Positions 1 through 6,862 of a stretch of DNA of 9,432 nucleotides are shown in pieces; position 1 is the stretch's first letter, and every line of letters begins with the position of its first letter. Source of the stretch: DATKMG01 sp035541995 (GTDB lineage: Bacteria; Acidobacteriota; Terriglobia; Versatilivoradales; Versatilivoraceae); assembly GCA_035541995.1 (NCBI GenBank), contig DATKMG010000227.1, forward strand, positions 1 through 9,432. The letters run 5' to 3'. A program made the position numbers and the translations under genes. The notes beneath the pieces are model-generated. The model did no database searches, was not told the DNA's origin, and saw only the letters and a list, made by a program, of their open reading frames with translations.

Positions 1-174
1 TGGAAGCAGATAAACACAGTCCTGGCTCAGCACGCCTCGCAAATGAAACAAGGCTATGCACGTGTCGTCCGTACCTCGGGTAACAATCCCTTTATAACCT
101 ATGCGGTGATTAACGACGGCGCCTCTCCCGGCGAGCGCACCGGCGATGGGGCCTTCATCCAGAGTTCGCCTTGA
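1..174 (+). CDS. C-terminal end of a probable secreted protein (5' truncated)
   Basis: Frame 1 is open from the window edge to a TGA at 172-174 and gives the last 57 residues of a protein whose start lies outside the window. The tail reads roughly GYARVVRTSGNNPF, then ITYAVINDG, then GERTGDGAFIQSSP. From memory, this kind of ending (an SGxxPFIxYAVINDGxxPGxRTGDGAF pattern) is common at the C-terminus of large secreted beta-rich proteins of Acidobacteriota, so the fragment is probably the last beta domain of an exported protein. No catalytic motif or membrane segment is visible in what remains, and no clear intrinsic terminator follows it. The frame is convincing because the peptide reads as a normal globular sequence, but the product name cannot be given. 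Confidence 0.6.
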   Translation, partial: WKQINTVLAQHASQMKQGYARVVRTSGNNPFITYAVINDGASPGERTGDGAFIQSSP

Positions 175-512
175 GTTCTTGCTCGATCTTTGTCTATTTT
201 CTTGACCGCCCTTTCCAGGTGTTCGCTTCGTTTTGGGTAAATTGCTGGCTGAGGACCCCCAAAAGCATCCTGGCCAGGAGTAGCGAGAGGGTGGCCCATT
301 GTTCTTCAGCCTTAACTACTTCGGTACTAGGCAAAGGTCTCAGAACTCTAAGATTATGAAAAATTTACTGGACAGCCAGAGCCTGAATTGTTATCGTGTT
401 TGATTATGACTTACGGAGTTTAAAGAGGGGATTAGTGTGTGCCTCGTCCTTGGGGGGACCCGGCACGAGAACATATAGATCTAATAACCGGCGCCTAAAA
501 CGGAGGCATCGC
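175..512. other. Gene-free region upstream of the radical SAM gene
   Basis: This 338-bp stretch lies between the stop of the truncated gene and the preferred radical SAM start. I see no convincing ORF, tRNA, strong hairpin or clear -35/-10 pair. The radical SAM reading frame stays open back to a GTG at 396, but that GTG has no Shine-Dalgarno sequence, and the 39 extra residues it would add are rich in Arg, Ser and Gly and do not look conserved. The region is therefore read as leader and promoter DNA. Confidence 0.5.
502..506 (+). promoter_or_regulatory. Ribosome binding site that fixes the radical SAM start
   Basis: GGAGG at 502-506 lies six bases before ATG 513. The in-frame GTG 117 bases further upstream has no comparable site, so this element decides in favour of the ATG at 513. 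Confidence 0.75.
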
Positions 513-2480
513 ATGTATACTGACCATATGTTCCGGAACAAGAACGAGGGCCGCTTTCTGCGGAACTGGTCCGGTTCTTCCTTTGTTTCCGGTATGGCCA
601 ACCTGACTTGGAAGCTTTTTCAGAGCATAAATCGCAGCCTTCCTGAAGGGGAACTGCCCAGCCCAAAGTGGGCCCCTGGAAAGATGCTGAAGAGCCATCA
701 ACGTTCCGCACCGACCTTGGGGATCCCACGCTGGACCGATTCTCTCTGTCCCAAGTGTATTCCGGAAGTGCGGAATGCCATTATTCGCGGAGAACAGGAT
801 CTTTCGGTTTTAGTCCAGGGTAATCCCGGGGAGATCAAGGCCCAGATTCTCGAAGAAGGCGGGCGAGTCTTAGTGAGAAAGGTCTGCGAGAAGCACGGAC
901 CGTTTGAAGATGTGCTTTCTACCAATCCTGCCTTTACCCGGCGGATTGAGAGCCTCTTCTTTGGGCGTGACTTTCAATGCGCCGAAGATGAAACTGTTCA
1001 TCGTCACGGCACCTCCACCATTAAGTTTGGCCGCGGGTCTGTCCTGACCGTGGATCTTACCAACCGATGCAACATGATGTGCAATCCCTGCATTATGGAT
1101 GCCAATCAGGTGGGATATGTGCATCAGCCCGATTATGAAGAAATCAAAGCGATCCTGGACCGGGCTGTGTCCTTCAAACCCCGCCGTCAAGTCATTATTC
1201 TGTTCTCGGGGGGCGAGCCGACCATTTCCCCTTATTTCCTCGATGCAGTTCGCTATGCCAAAAAGATTGGTTTTTACCGCGTGTTAGCCGCCACTAACGG
1301 AATCCGTTTCGCTCAAAGTGAGGAGTTTACTCGAGAGGCCCACGAAGCTGGATTGCACGGGGCTTACTTGCAGTTCGACGGCACGACCGAAGAAAAGAAC
1401 AAACACCGGGGGGTCGGCAATCTGCTGGATGTCAAGCTGCAAGCAATCGAGAACATGTCTAAAGTGGGGATGAAGACGACTCTGGTCACCACGATTGTGA
1501 ACGGTGTCAACAACGACAACATCGGGTCTATCGTGGAGTTCGCGGCCAAGAACATTGATAAGATCCAAACTATTGCCTTCCAGCCTGTCTCCTTCACCGG
1601 ACGCGATGAAGATATTACGGATGAGACCCGCTACGCCCAGCGCTACACCCTGTCACAGATGGTGGAAGAACTGAAAAACCAGCTAAAGGTCGATTGGGAG
1701 CCTATGCGCGATTGGTTCCCGCTCTCATCCTACAGCGCCTTTACGAGCGTCATGGACCTGCTACAAGGAGATGATGCCCCGTGGGGTTGGAGCGCCTGCA
1801 ACTGTCACCCGAATTGCGGCATCTTTAGCCTTCTGGTTGTGAACCGTCGAAGCGGCGAATTTACTCCGCTTTACAAGTTCTTTGACTACGAGCAATTCAT
1901 TCGGGACGTGGCAGTCATCACCGACACAGCTCGCGGGAAAAAGCTCACCGCCGCCCAACTGGCCTTGTCGATTATGCGGAACTACAAAGCCGACCAGGCG
2001 CCGAAAGGATTCCCGCTTACTCAGGTAGTTAACCTCTTCAAGCCGAGTTCGGAAAGGTCCGACAGCGACCGCAATGATCGCATGAAGACGCGGACTGAAC
2101 GGGATGAGTGGCGAGTGTTAGCAGTCGAAGGAATGTGGTTCCAGGATCTCTGGACCTACGATTTCCGGCGGACTGAAATGTGCGTGATTCCTTACGGAAC
2201 CCAAGAGGGTGAGATCTCTTTCTGCGCCTATAACACCGGTGCAGGTTGGCGCCAGATCATCGAGAATATGCACACCACGGCCACCCTGGCGGAATGGCAC
2301 AAGAAGGAAGGGCGCCACGCCATCTATGCTCGCGGCAAGAAGGTGGAATTGCCTGCACTCAAGCACAATCTGGCTCTGCCGGTAATTCAGGCAACCTCGA
2401 CAGGAGGCTGTTGCCACGATAATCCTGCCATCCTGGAGAAGGACCGGGAAATATTGGCTTCAGTCAAAAGCGACGTTTAG
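513..2480 (+). CDS. Radical SAM enzyme of the MJ0619/Tes-like family; candidate membrane-spanning lipid synthase
   Basis: This 655-residue protein should cleave S-adenosylmethionine at a [4Fe-4S] cluster to make a 5'-deoxyadenosyl radical. The SAM cluster motif is C186-x3-C190-x2-C193 in LTNRCNMMCNPC, with a GGEP motif at 233-236 typical of SAM binding. Further family marks are an N-terminal metal site (C79-x2-C82, then C125 and H128 in VCEKHG), ACNCHPNCG with C429, C431 and C435, and a C-terminal region with C557, C571 and a vicinal pair C633-C634. This order matches the MJ0619-like family (COG1964), which includes archaeal tetraether lipid synthase, an enzyme with several Fe-S clusters that joins lipid tails by C-C bonds. 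Bacterial relatives are proposed to make membrane-spanning lipids such as iso-diabolic acid. About 78 residues precede the first CxxC, longer than I recall for the archaeal proteins. No signal peptide or clear membrane span is visible. It is a single-gene unit ending at a strong terminator. Family assignment is firm; substrate is inferred, and another C-methyl or C-C coupling role is possible. Confidence 0.88.
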   Translation: MYTDHMFRNKNEGRFLRNWSGSSFVSGMANLTWKLFQSINRSLPEGELPSPKWAPGKMLKSHQRSAPTLGIPRWTDSLCPKCIPEVRNAIIRGEQDLSVLVQGNPGEIKAQILEEGGRVLVRKVCEKHGPFEDVLSTNPAFTRRIESLFFGRDFQCAEDETVHRHGTSTIKFGRGSVLTVDLTNRCNMMCNPCIMDANQVGYVHQPDYEEIKAILDRAVSFKPRRQVIILFSGGEPTISPYFLDAVRYAKKIGFYRVLAATNGIRFAQSEEFTREAHEAGLHGAYLQFDGTTEEKNKHRGVGNLLDVKLQAIENMSKVGMKTTLVTTIVNGVNNDNIGSIVEFAAKNIDKIQTIAFQPVSFTGRDEDITDETRYAQRYTLSQMVEELKNQLKVDWEPMRDWFPLSSYSAFTSVMDLLQGDDAPWGWSACNCHPNCGIFSLLVVNRRSGEFTPLYKFFDYEQFIRDVAVITDTARGKKLTAAQLALSIMRNYKADQAPKGFPLTQVVNLFKPSSERSDSDRNDRMKTRTERDEWRVLAVEGMWFQDLWTYDFRRTEMCVIPYGTQEGEISFCAYNTGAGWRQIIENMHTTATLAEWHKKEGRHAIYARGKKVELPALKHNLALPVIQATSTGGCCHDNPAILEKDREILASVKSDV

Positions 2481-2527
2481 CTTAAGTCCCTGGGCCGTGC
2501 GGTTGAATTTCCAACTTCTTTTGATCC

Positions 2528-2557
2528 AAGCAGGTCCTCAGGACCTGCTTTTTTTTT
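2528..2557 (+). terminator. Intrinsic terminator after the radical SAM gene
   Basis: A perfect 10-bp stem, AAGCAGGTCC (2528-2537) and GGACCTGCTT (2541-2550), closes on a TCA loop and runs directly into nine T residues (2549-2557). It lies 48 bases after the radical SAM stop and should separate that gene from lpxD. Confidence 0.93.
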
Positions 2558-2735
2558 GCCTCCGGAGAGGACTTTTCTTAGCTGGGGCCAGAAGCAAAGG
2601 ATCGTTTGTTGACGGGGGATTCTTTCTAATCAGGCTGGCTCTTCAACTCCATCCGGGAGAATTGGCTTCCGCATTCTTAGCGCAACTTCGACTTTTCCAT
2701 GTAAGGCGCCCTGATCCCATCCTTGGAGGCTATTT

Positions 2736-3806
2736 GTGAAATACACTGTTGCACAGCTTGCCCAATTGTTGGACCGTTCTTTCCAGGGGGATGGAACCAG
2801 GCAGATCCTTAAGATTTCGAGCTGGGATAGTGCTGACAGCACATCCCTGGTCTTCCTGGAGGTACGGCATAAGGGAAATATCCCTCCTGAGGGCCCCAAG
2901 GCTGCAGCCATCATTGCCCCGGCAGGAGTAGCGGCTCCGACCTGGACCGTCATAGTTTCCGAGAAGCCCAAACTGGATTTTGCAAAAGCAGCTCAGCTCT
3001 TGTATCCAATCCAGGAAGGTCGCGGCGTCCGGCATTCCAGCGCGGTCATTGCAACTGATGCAACCCTGGGGGCTGGTGTCGACATCGGTCCTCAGGTCAC
3101 CATCGGGGCCCGGGCCCAGGTGGGCGAGGGATGCATACTTCAAGCAGGCGTGACCGTAGGGGATGATTGCACCCTGGGAAGGAATTGTATTTTGTACCCT
3201 CGAGTGGTCCTTTATCCTGGGGTTGTATTGGGAGATTGCGTCGTGCTGCATTCCGGTGCAGTACTTGGAAGTGATGGCTTTGGTTATGTCTTTGATGGCG
3301 AAAGGCAGGTCAAGTTCCCCCAGGTCGGCGGGGTCGTGATCGAAGATGATGTGGAAATCGGGGCCAATACCACCATCGATCGAGGATCGCTGGGCGTCAC
3401 CCGGATTGGCCGCGGTACCAAGATCGACAACCTGGTTCAGATTGCTCACAATGTGAAGATTGGACAACACGTCGTGATTGCCGCCCAGACCGGAATTTCA
3501 GGCAGTACGATCATCGAAGATTACGCAGTTATTGGGGGGCAGGTCGGGTTTGGTGACCACGCCCGAGTGGAGAAAGGCGCCGTAATCGGGTCCAAAGCGG
3601 GAGTCCTGCCAGGGAAAATAGTTCGCAGTGGCGACGTGTACTGGGGGGTTCCCGTCCGACCATTGAGGGAGTACAAGTTGCTAAATGCCTTGTTTGGAAG
3701 GTTGCCGGAGATGAAGGCCGATATCGATGCTTTGAAACAGAGGGCGAACCTGTTGGAACGCCACGAAAAGGATAGTGAACCTCCAATCCACGGCCTGAAC
3801 GACTAG
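2736..3806 (+). CDS. lpxD: UDP-3-O-acylglucosamine N-acyltransferase LpxD
   Basis: LpxD transfers a 3-hydroxyacyl chain from acyl-ACP to the 2-amino group of UDP-3-O-acylglucosamine, the third step of lipid A synthesis, in the cytoplasm. The 356-residue protein has the family's normal length and layout. An N-terminal uridine-binding domain (about 1-100) is followed by a left-handed beta helix of hexapeptide repeats (about 103-300), with repeats such as GAGVDIG, GPQVTIG and GGVVIEDDVEIG. A C-terminal helix follows (about 309-345). The LpxD signature GSDGFGYV is at 178-185, and the presumed catalytic base is H238 in QIAHNVKIG, matching E. coli H239. The GTG start at 2736 is supported by GGAGG at 2725-2729, six bases upstream. 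It stands alone here: lpxA, lpxC, fabZ and bamA, common partners elsewhere, are absent, and the terminator upstream isolates it from the radical SAM gene. A clear promoter could not be picked out in 2558-2735. Confidence 0.95.
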   Translation: MKYTVAQLAQLLDRSFQGDGTRQILKISSWDSADSTSLVFLEVRHKGNIPPEGPKAAAIIAPAGVAAPTWTVIVSEKPKLDFAKAAQLLYPIQEGRGVRHSSAVIATDATLGAGVDIGPQVTIGARAQVGEGCILQAGVTVGDDCTLGRNCILYPRVVLYPGVVLGDCVVLHSGAVLGSDGFGYVFDGERQVKFPQVGGVVIEDDVEIGANTTIDRGSLGVTRIGRGTKIDNLVQIAHNVKIGQHVVIAAQTGISGSTIIEDYAVIGGQVGFGDHARVEKGAVIGSKAGVLPGKIVRSGDVYWGVPVRPLREYKLLNALFGRLPEMKADIDALKQRANLLERHEKDSEPPIHGLND

Positions 3807-3828
3807 ATTATTCCAACCTGGTCAAACG

Positions 3829-3876
3829 CCTGACCCAGTCACCTGCGTGGGAGGTCTGAGCGTCGTCCGGGTCAGG
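3829..3876. repeat. Inverted repeat between lpxD and the metallopeptidase gene
   Basis: CCTGACCC (3829-3836) and GGGTCAGG (3869-3876) form a perfect 8-bp inverted repeat around a 32-base, GC-rich centre that itself holds ACCT...AGGT. There is no T-run on either strand, so this is not a classical terminator. It may be 3'-end structure of the lpxD transcript or leader structure of the next gene. Confidence 0.4.
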
Positions 3877-3962
3877 TTCACCCCGGCGGGACAGAAGCTT
3901 CGAGGGCGAGCCATCCCTTTGTGTCGGTCGCTTGTTGTGCCTCAATCCGTTCCCTGCTTGCC

Positions 3963-4313
3963 ATGGATTGTCTGCTATTTACACAACTGGTCGAAGACGC
4001 CCTGAAACGCCTCCCACGACGATTCAGGCAGAAACTGGATAATGTAGTTGTCCTCGTCGAGGACTATCCTGAGCGAGAACTTCAACGAAAGCACACCGGA
4101 CTTCTGTTGGGATTATTTCATGGAGTCCCGAAAACTCATCAGTCGGTTTTTGCCATGAGCATGCCCTCTCGAATTGTTCTTTATCAGAAGAACATTGAAG
4201 CTGTCTGTAGCAGTGAGAGTGAAATCTCCCAACAAATCGAAACGACTTTGAAGCACGAGATCGGTCACTATTTTGGAATGACGGAAAAAGACTTGAGAAG
4301 ACGGGGATATTGA
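3963..4313 (+). CDS. Small zincin-like metallopeptidase family protein (PF06262-type)
   Basis: The protein is 116 residues long from ATG 3963. Its pattern fits the small bacterial family annotated as a possible zinc metallopeptidase (PF06262): F/LxxLVExAL near the start, then LDNVVVLVEDYP, LLGLFHGVP, a short RIVLYQ strand, and a C-terminal zinc motif HEIGHYFG. In the 116-residue numbering H98 and H102 would bind zinc and E99 would be catalytic, followed by MTEKDLRRRGY, the usual family ending. No signal peptide or membrane span is seen, so it is expected in the cytoplasm. Its substrate and true peptidase activity are unknown, as for the family as a whole. The start is uncertain: the frame is open to GTG 3921 (130 residues), and neither start has a good Shine-Dalgarno. 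ATG 3963 was chosen because MDCLLFTQLVEDALKRLP resembles the usual family N-terminus. It converges on the minus-strand redoxin gene with a 13-base gap. Confidence 0.82.
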   Translation: MDCLLFTQLVEDALKRLPRRFRQKLDNVVVLVEDYPERELQRKHTGLLLGLFHGVPKTHQSVFAMSMPSRIVLYQKNIEAVCSSESEISQQIETTLKHEIGHYFGMTEKDLRRRGY

Positions 4314-4326
4314 TCGGGCTCGATCA
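4311..4326. repeat. Short dyad filling the gap between two convergent stop codons
   Basis: TGATCG (4311-4316), loop GGCT, CGATCA (4321-4326) is a perfect 6-bp stem. It begins with the TGA stop of the metallopeptidase gene and ends one base before the minus-strand stop at 4327-4329. No T-run follows on either strand, so it is at best a weak two-way terminator or transcript-end hairpin. Confidence 0.4.
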
Positions 4327-5223
4327 CTAGCGGTGTTGGGCTTTGGCTTTCTGCTGGGTAGATGCCAGAAAATCCTCTCGCCGGAGTTGCTCCTGCTGCC
4401 AGCTGTAATTGATGGCTGGATAGAACTGGTCCGGTGACTCCAAAACCCAGATTTGTTTGTGAAGAATCCAGTTGGAAGGAGCCAGTGCCAGAGCCTTGTG
4501 CCAGCAAGCCAGGGCCTCCGCTATTTTCCCGTGTCGTGCAAAGACAATGCCTCTGGAAAAAAGGCCCCGGACGTGCCTAGGGTGTTGAGCCAGTACAGCA
4601 TCATATTCCTTGGCTGCTTTCCTGAAATGCCCGGATTGTACCATCAGGTCGGCAAGATGCAAGCGTTTGTCAGTGTTTCGGGGAGAAGCTTTCAATTGCC
4701 GAATCAAGGTATTAATCTCCTGCCGGGTCGTAGGGTAAGGCTTCTCCACAGGTTTGATAGGCTTCTTCGACCACTTCTCCGCCAGGAGATCTTCAACAAT
4801 CTTCACGGTCGTGCCATCTCGGACGTCAAACCCGCCTACCTTCAGATATCGGACACGACCAGATTCATCCACATAATACCCACTGGGGATCAACTCAAAT
4901 CCGTAGAGGTCCCAAATAGCTCCCGTCGTATCGAGAAGTGTCTTGAAGCTTGGCCTCGCCACATCCACAAATGGGCGAACCTTTTCAATCCCCCCCGCAT
5001 CCACCGCCAGGGAGAGCAGTTCAAACTTCTCATGCTTGTGCTTCTGATAGAAAGCCTCCCAGCCAGGCAATTGGTCACGACAAAGTTCCCAGGAAGCCCA
5101 TATGAACAGCAGCGTCCGCCTGCCGCGGTATTCGCTCAAATGAACAACGCCGTCATTCAGGCTGGGGAGACTGAAATCGGGAGCGGGATCTCCAATTCTA
5201 ACGATCTGTTTGTGCGTCGCCAT
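4327..5223 (-). CDS. Thioredoxin-fold (redoxin/TlpA-like) protein with C-terminal TPR repeats
   Basis: The protein has 298 residues and two parts. Residues about 8-150 are a redoxin/AhpC-TSA-type thioredoxin fold: GDPAPDFSLPSLNDG, a strand leading to LLFIWASWELCRDQLP, then FELLSLAVD, and a cis-proline region at LIPSGYYVDESGRV (P113). A Pro/Lys-rich linker (about 151-165) joins it to two tetratricopeptide repeats (about 185-216 and 218-251), which usually mediate protein contacts. A tail at about 255-285 (HKQIWVLESPDQFYPAI) follows the repeats. The active site is unusual. Where TlpA or ResA have WCxxC, this protein has WELC, with a single Cys (C48) and one residue fewer, so dithiol-disulfide exchange of the usual kind looks impossible. 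It may act as a one-Cys thiol enzyme or as a binding domain. No signal peptide is visible, so it is probably cytoplasmic. The ATG at 5223 has only a weak GGTGA upstream. It lies 129 bases after the S1-like gene on the same strand and may be co-transcribed with it. Confidence 0.85.
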   Translation of the reverse strand: MATHKQIVRIGDPAPDFSLPSLNDGVVHLSEYRGRRTLLFIWASWELCRDQLPGWEAFYQKHKHEKFELLSLAVDAGGIEKVRPFVDVARPSFKTLLDTTGAIWDLYGFELIPSGYYVDESGRVRYLKVGGFDVRDGTTVKIVEDLLAEKWSKKPIKPVEKPYPTTRQEINTLIRQLKASPRNTDKRLHLADLMVQSGHFRKAAKEYDAVLAQHPRHVRGLFSRGIVFARHGKIAEALACWHKALALAPSNWILHKQIWVLESPDQFYPAINYSWQQEQLRREDFLASTQQKAKAQHR

Positions 5224-5352
5224 GGCCGGTCACCGTAAGCCGGAAAATTGCAGAAGACAACCCCAAAAAGCCCATCCACGAGCGGATGATGACGTCCTGA
5301 CATTACCCAAAGAAAGGGATCAGATGAACAGGGAAACCCGATGACTTGTGCG

Positions 5353-6822
5353 CTACTCAGCCTTCTTGGTAAACTGGCGAAGCTCTTCTGGAAAACTCTC
5401 ACCTAGCGTGTGACTGCCAGCATCAGACTCCCCTTCCAGATACTCTTGAACTGACTGCTGTGCCTCCGCTTCATGAATTGCTTTAACACTGAGTGAAATC
5501 TTCTTGTTGGCCAGATCGATCCCCAGGATCTTGACTTGGATTTCCTGTCCAGGCTTGAAAGAACCCAGGAGGGCTTTGCTGGGAGCTTCCGAGAGTTCAG
5601 AGAAATGGACCAAACCCTCCACGCCTTCGATGAGCTCCACAAAAATACCGAAATCGGCGGTCCGTGTTACTTTTCCAACCAGCACCTGACCGGCTTGATG
5701 CTCCCGGGAAAAAACATCCCAGGGATGCTCCGTAATCTGTCGCAGACTCAAGGACATTTTGCGGTTCATGACATCCAGGCGAGTCACAACGGCCTCAACT
5801 TGGTCGCCCACCTTCAACAACTGCTCCGGATGGGTAACCCGGCGAGTCCATGACATCTCGGACACTGGGATTAATCCCTGGAGGCCCGACGGCAATTCCG
5901 CAAAGGCACCGTAATGCTCCAGCTTGGTAATTACCCCCGGCACTACAGTCCCCTCCGAATAGAATTCCCCTGCATGCAACCACGGGTCATCCTCCGGTTT
6001 GCGGAAACCCAGGGAAATTCGGTTCTTCTCGCGGTCATACTTGAGAATTTCGACTTCGATTTCATCGCCGACCTGAAACAATTCGGAGGGATGCTTGATC
6101 CTTCTCCACGACATTTCTGAGATGTGCAGTAACCCCTCGATTCCGCCGATATCGACAAACACTCCATAATCCAGGACTCGTTTGATCACTCCCAGTCGAC
6201 GCTGCCTTTCGACCAAGTTGGCAAGCGTCTCACGACGCCTTTCGGCAGCAGCCTCTTTCAATATAGCTTTACGAGAGAGGATTAATTTCCCCTGAGGGAG
6301 ATCGTGCTGCATAACCTTCAGAGTTAAAGTCTGTCCCACATAAATCTTCAAGTCTTCCACGTACTGCTCATCAATCTGGGAGGCAGGGATAAAGCCTCGC
6401 ATGCCAACGTCGACCAGCAAGCCCCCTTTGACAACCTCGACCACTTTACCCTGCAGTAATTTTCCAGACCGGATAGCCTCATGGAGTACCGCCTGCTTCT
6501 TGAGCCGGCTGGCCTTAGTATAAGAAAGCCGGAGCTGTTGATCCGGCCCTGCTCCGTTTTCAACCATGACCGGAATAATATCACCCACGTTAAAAAGCAA
6601 GACACCGTCCGGTCCAGTGATCTCCTCCCGTTTCAAGATCCCTTCAGAGCGCCCGCCTGCATCTACCAACACGTCCGTATCGAAAATGCTGACGATCCGC
6701 CCTTCGACTAACTGACCCGTCTTTATCTGTTGTTTGGATTCTTCGTAACGAGCAAGTAAGGTCGCGAAATCCTCCTCATTGGCGGGCTCGTTTCTGTTGT
6801 TCTGGGAGTGATCTTTTTCCAT
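5353..6822 (-). CDS. rpsA: Ribosomal protein S1-like protein with five S1 domains
   Basis: S1 binds mRNA on the 30S subunit and helps start translation. This 489-residue protein has five S1 (OB-fold) repeats at about 35-101, 120-185, 205-273, 290-361 and 377-447. The last three are the most typical (DYGVFVDIGGIEGLLHISEMSW; HYGAFAELPSGLQGLIPVSEMSW; DFGIFVELIEGVEGLVHFSEL). The first is divergent, and the second carries the GMRGFIPASQ form usual for S1 domain 2. An acidic, polar N-terminus (1-34) and an acidic C-terminal tail (about 450-489) flank them. E. coli S1 has six domains and 557 residues, so this protein is one domain short, as in several bacterial phyla, or is a second S1-type paralogue. 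ATG 6822 is preferred: it has GGAG at 6830-6833, seven bases away. The upstream TTG at 6855 overlaps the -10 box and could not be translated from that promoter. Its own promoter lies upstream and the redoxin/TPR gene follows. Confidence 0.9.
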   Translation of the reverse strand: MEKDHSQNNRNEPANEEDFATLLARYEESKQQIKTGQLVEGRIVSIFDTDVLVDAGGRSEGILKREEITGPDGVLLFNVGDIIPVMVENGAGPDQQLRLSYTKASRLKKQAVLHEAIRSGKLLQGKVVEVVKGGLLVDVGMRGFIPASQIDEQYVEDLKIYVGQTLTLKVMQHDLPQGKLILSRKAILKEAAAERRRETLANLVERQRRLGVIKRVLDYGVFVDIGGIEGLLHISEMSWRRIKHPSELFQVGDEIEVEILKYDREKNRISLGFRKPEDDPWLHAGEFYSEGTVVPGVITKLEHYGAFAELPSGLQGLIPVSEMSWTRRVTHPEQLLKVGDQVEAVVTRLDVMNRKMSLSLRQITEHPWDVFSREHQAGQVLVGKVTRTADFGIFVELIEGVEGLVHFSELSEAPSKALLGSFKPGQEIQVKILGIDLANKKISLSVKAIHEAEAQQSVQEYLEGESDAGSHTLGESFPEELRQFTKKAE

Positions 6823-6829
6823 TAAGTGG

Positions 6830-6835
6830 CTCCAA
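6830..6835 (-). promoter_or_regulatory. Ribosome binding site that fixes the S1-like start
   Basis: On the minus strand TTGGAG (plus coordinates 6830-6835) is followed by seven bases and then ATG at 6822. It favours this start over the in-frame TTG 33 bases upstream. Confidence 0.7.
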
Positions 6836-6840
6836 CCATC

Positions 6841-6862
6841 GGTATAAAAAAACAATTATACC
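6841..6862. promoter_or_regulatory. Inverted repeat over the -10 box and start site (possible operator)
   Basis: GGTATAA (6841-6847) and TTATACC (6856-6862) are perfect 7-bp arms around an A-rich 8-base centre. The dyad covers most of the -10 box and the predicted transcription start, the position expected for a repressor site. No known regulator motif was recognised, and chance symmetry in AT-rich promoter DNA is possible. Confidence 0.4.

Noticed and set aside
396..512. Upstream GTG start of the radical SAM gene adding 39 residues
   Set aside because: The GTG at 396 has no Shine-Dalgarno and the added peptide is low-complexity and basic; ATG 513 has GGAGG at ideal spacing.
2497..2739. 80-residue plus-strand open frame between the radical SAM gene and lpxD
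   Set aside because: It reads through the intrinsic terminator and overlaps the lpxD ribosome binding site and start, and its peptide has no recognisable features.
2730..3470. 246-residue open frame on the minus strand across lpxD
   Set aside because: It lies wholly antisense to lpxD, whose protein is unmistakable, and shows no family motif or ribosome binding site.
4453..5238. 261-residue open frame on the plus strand opposite the redoxin/TPR gene
   Set aside because: Its translation has no recognisable domain, while the minus strand encodes a clear thioredoxin fold and TPRs.
5265..5288. Possible minus-strand terminator between the S1-like and redoxin genes
   Set aside because: Only a 5-bp stem (CATCC/GGATG at 5273-5288) with a few T residues some bases later; too weak to call.
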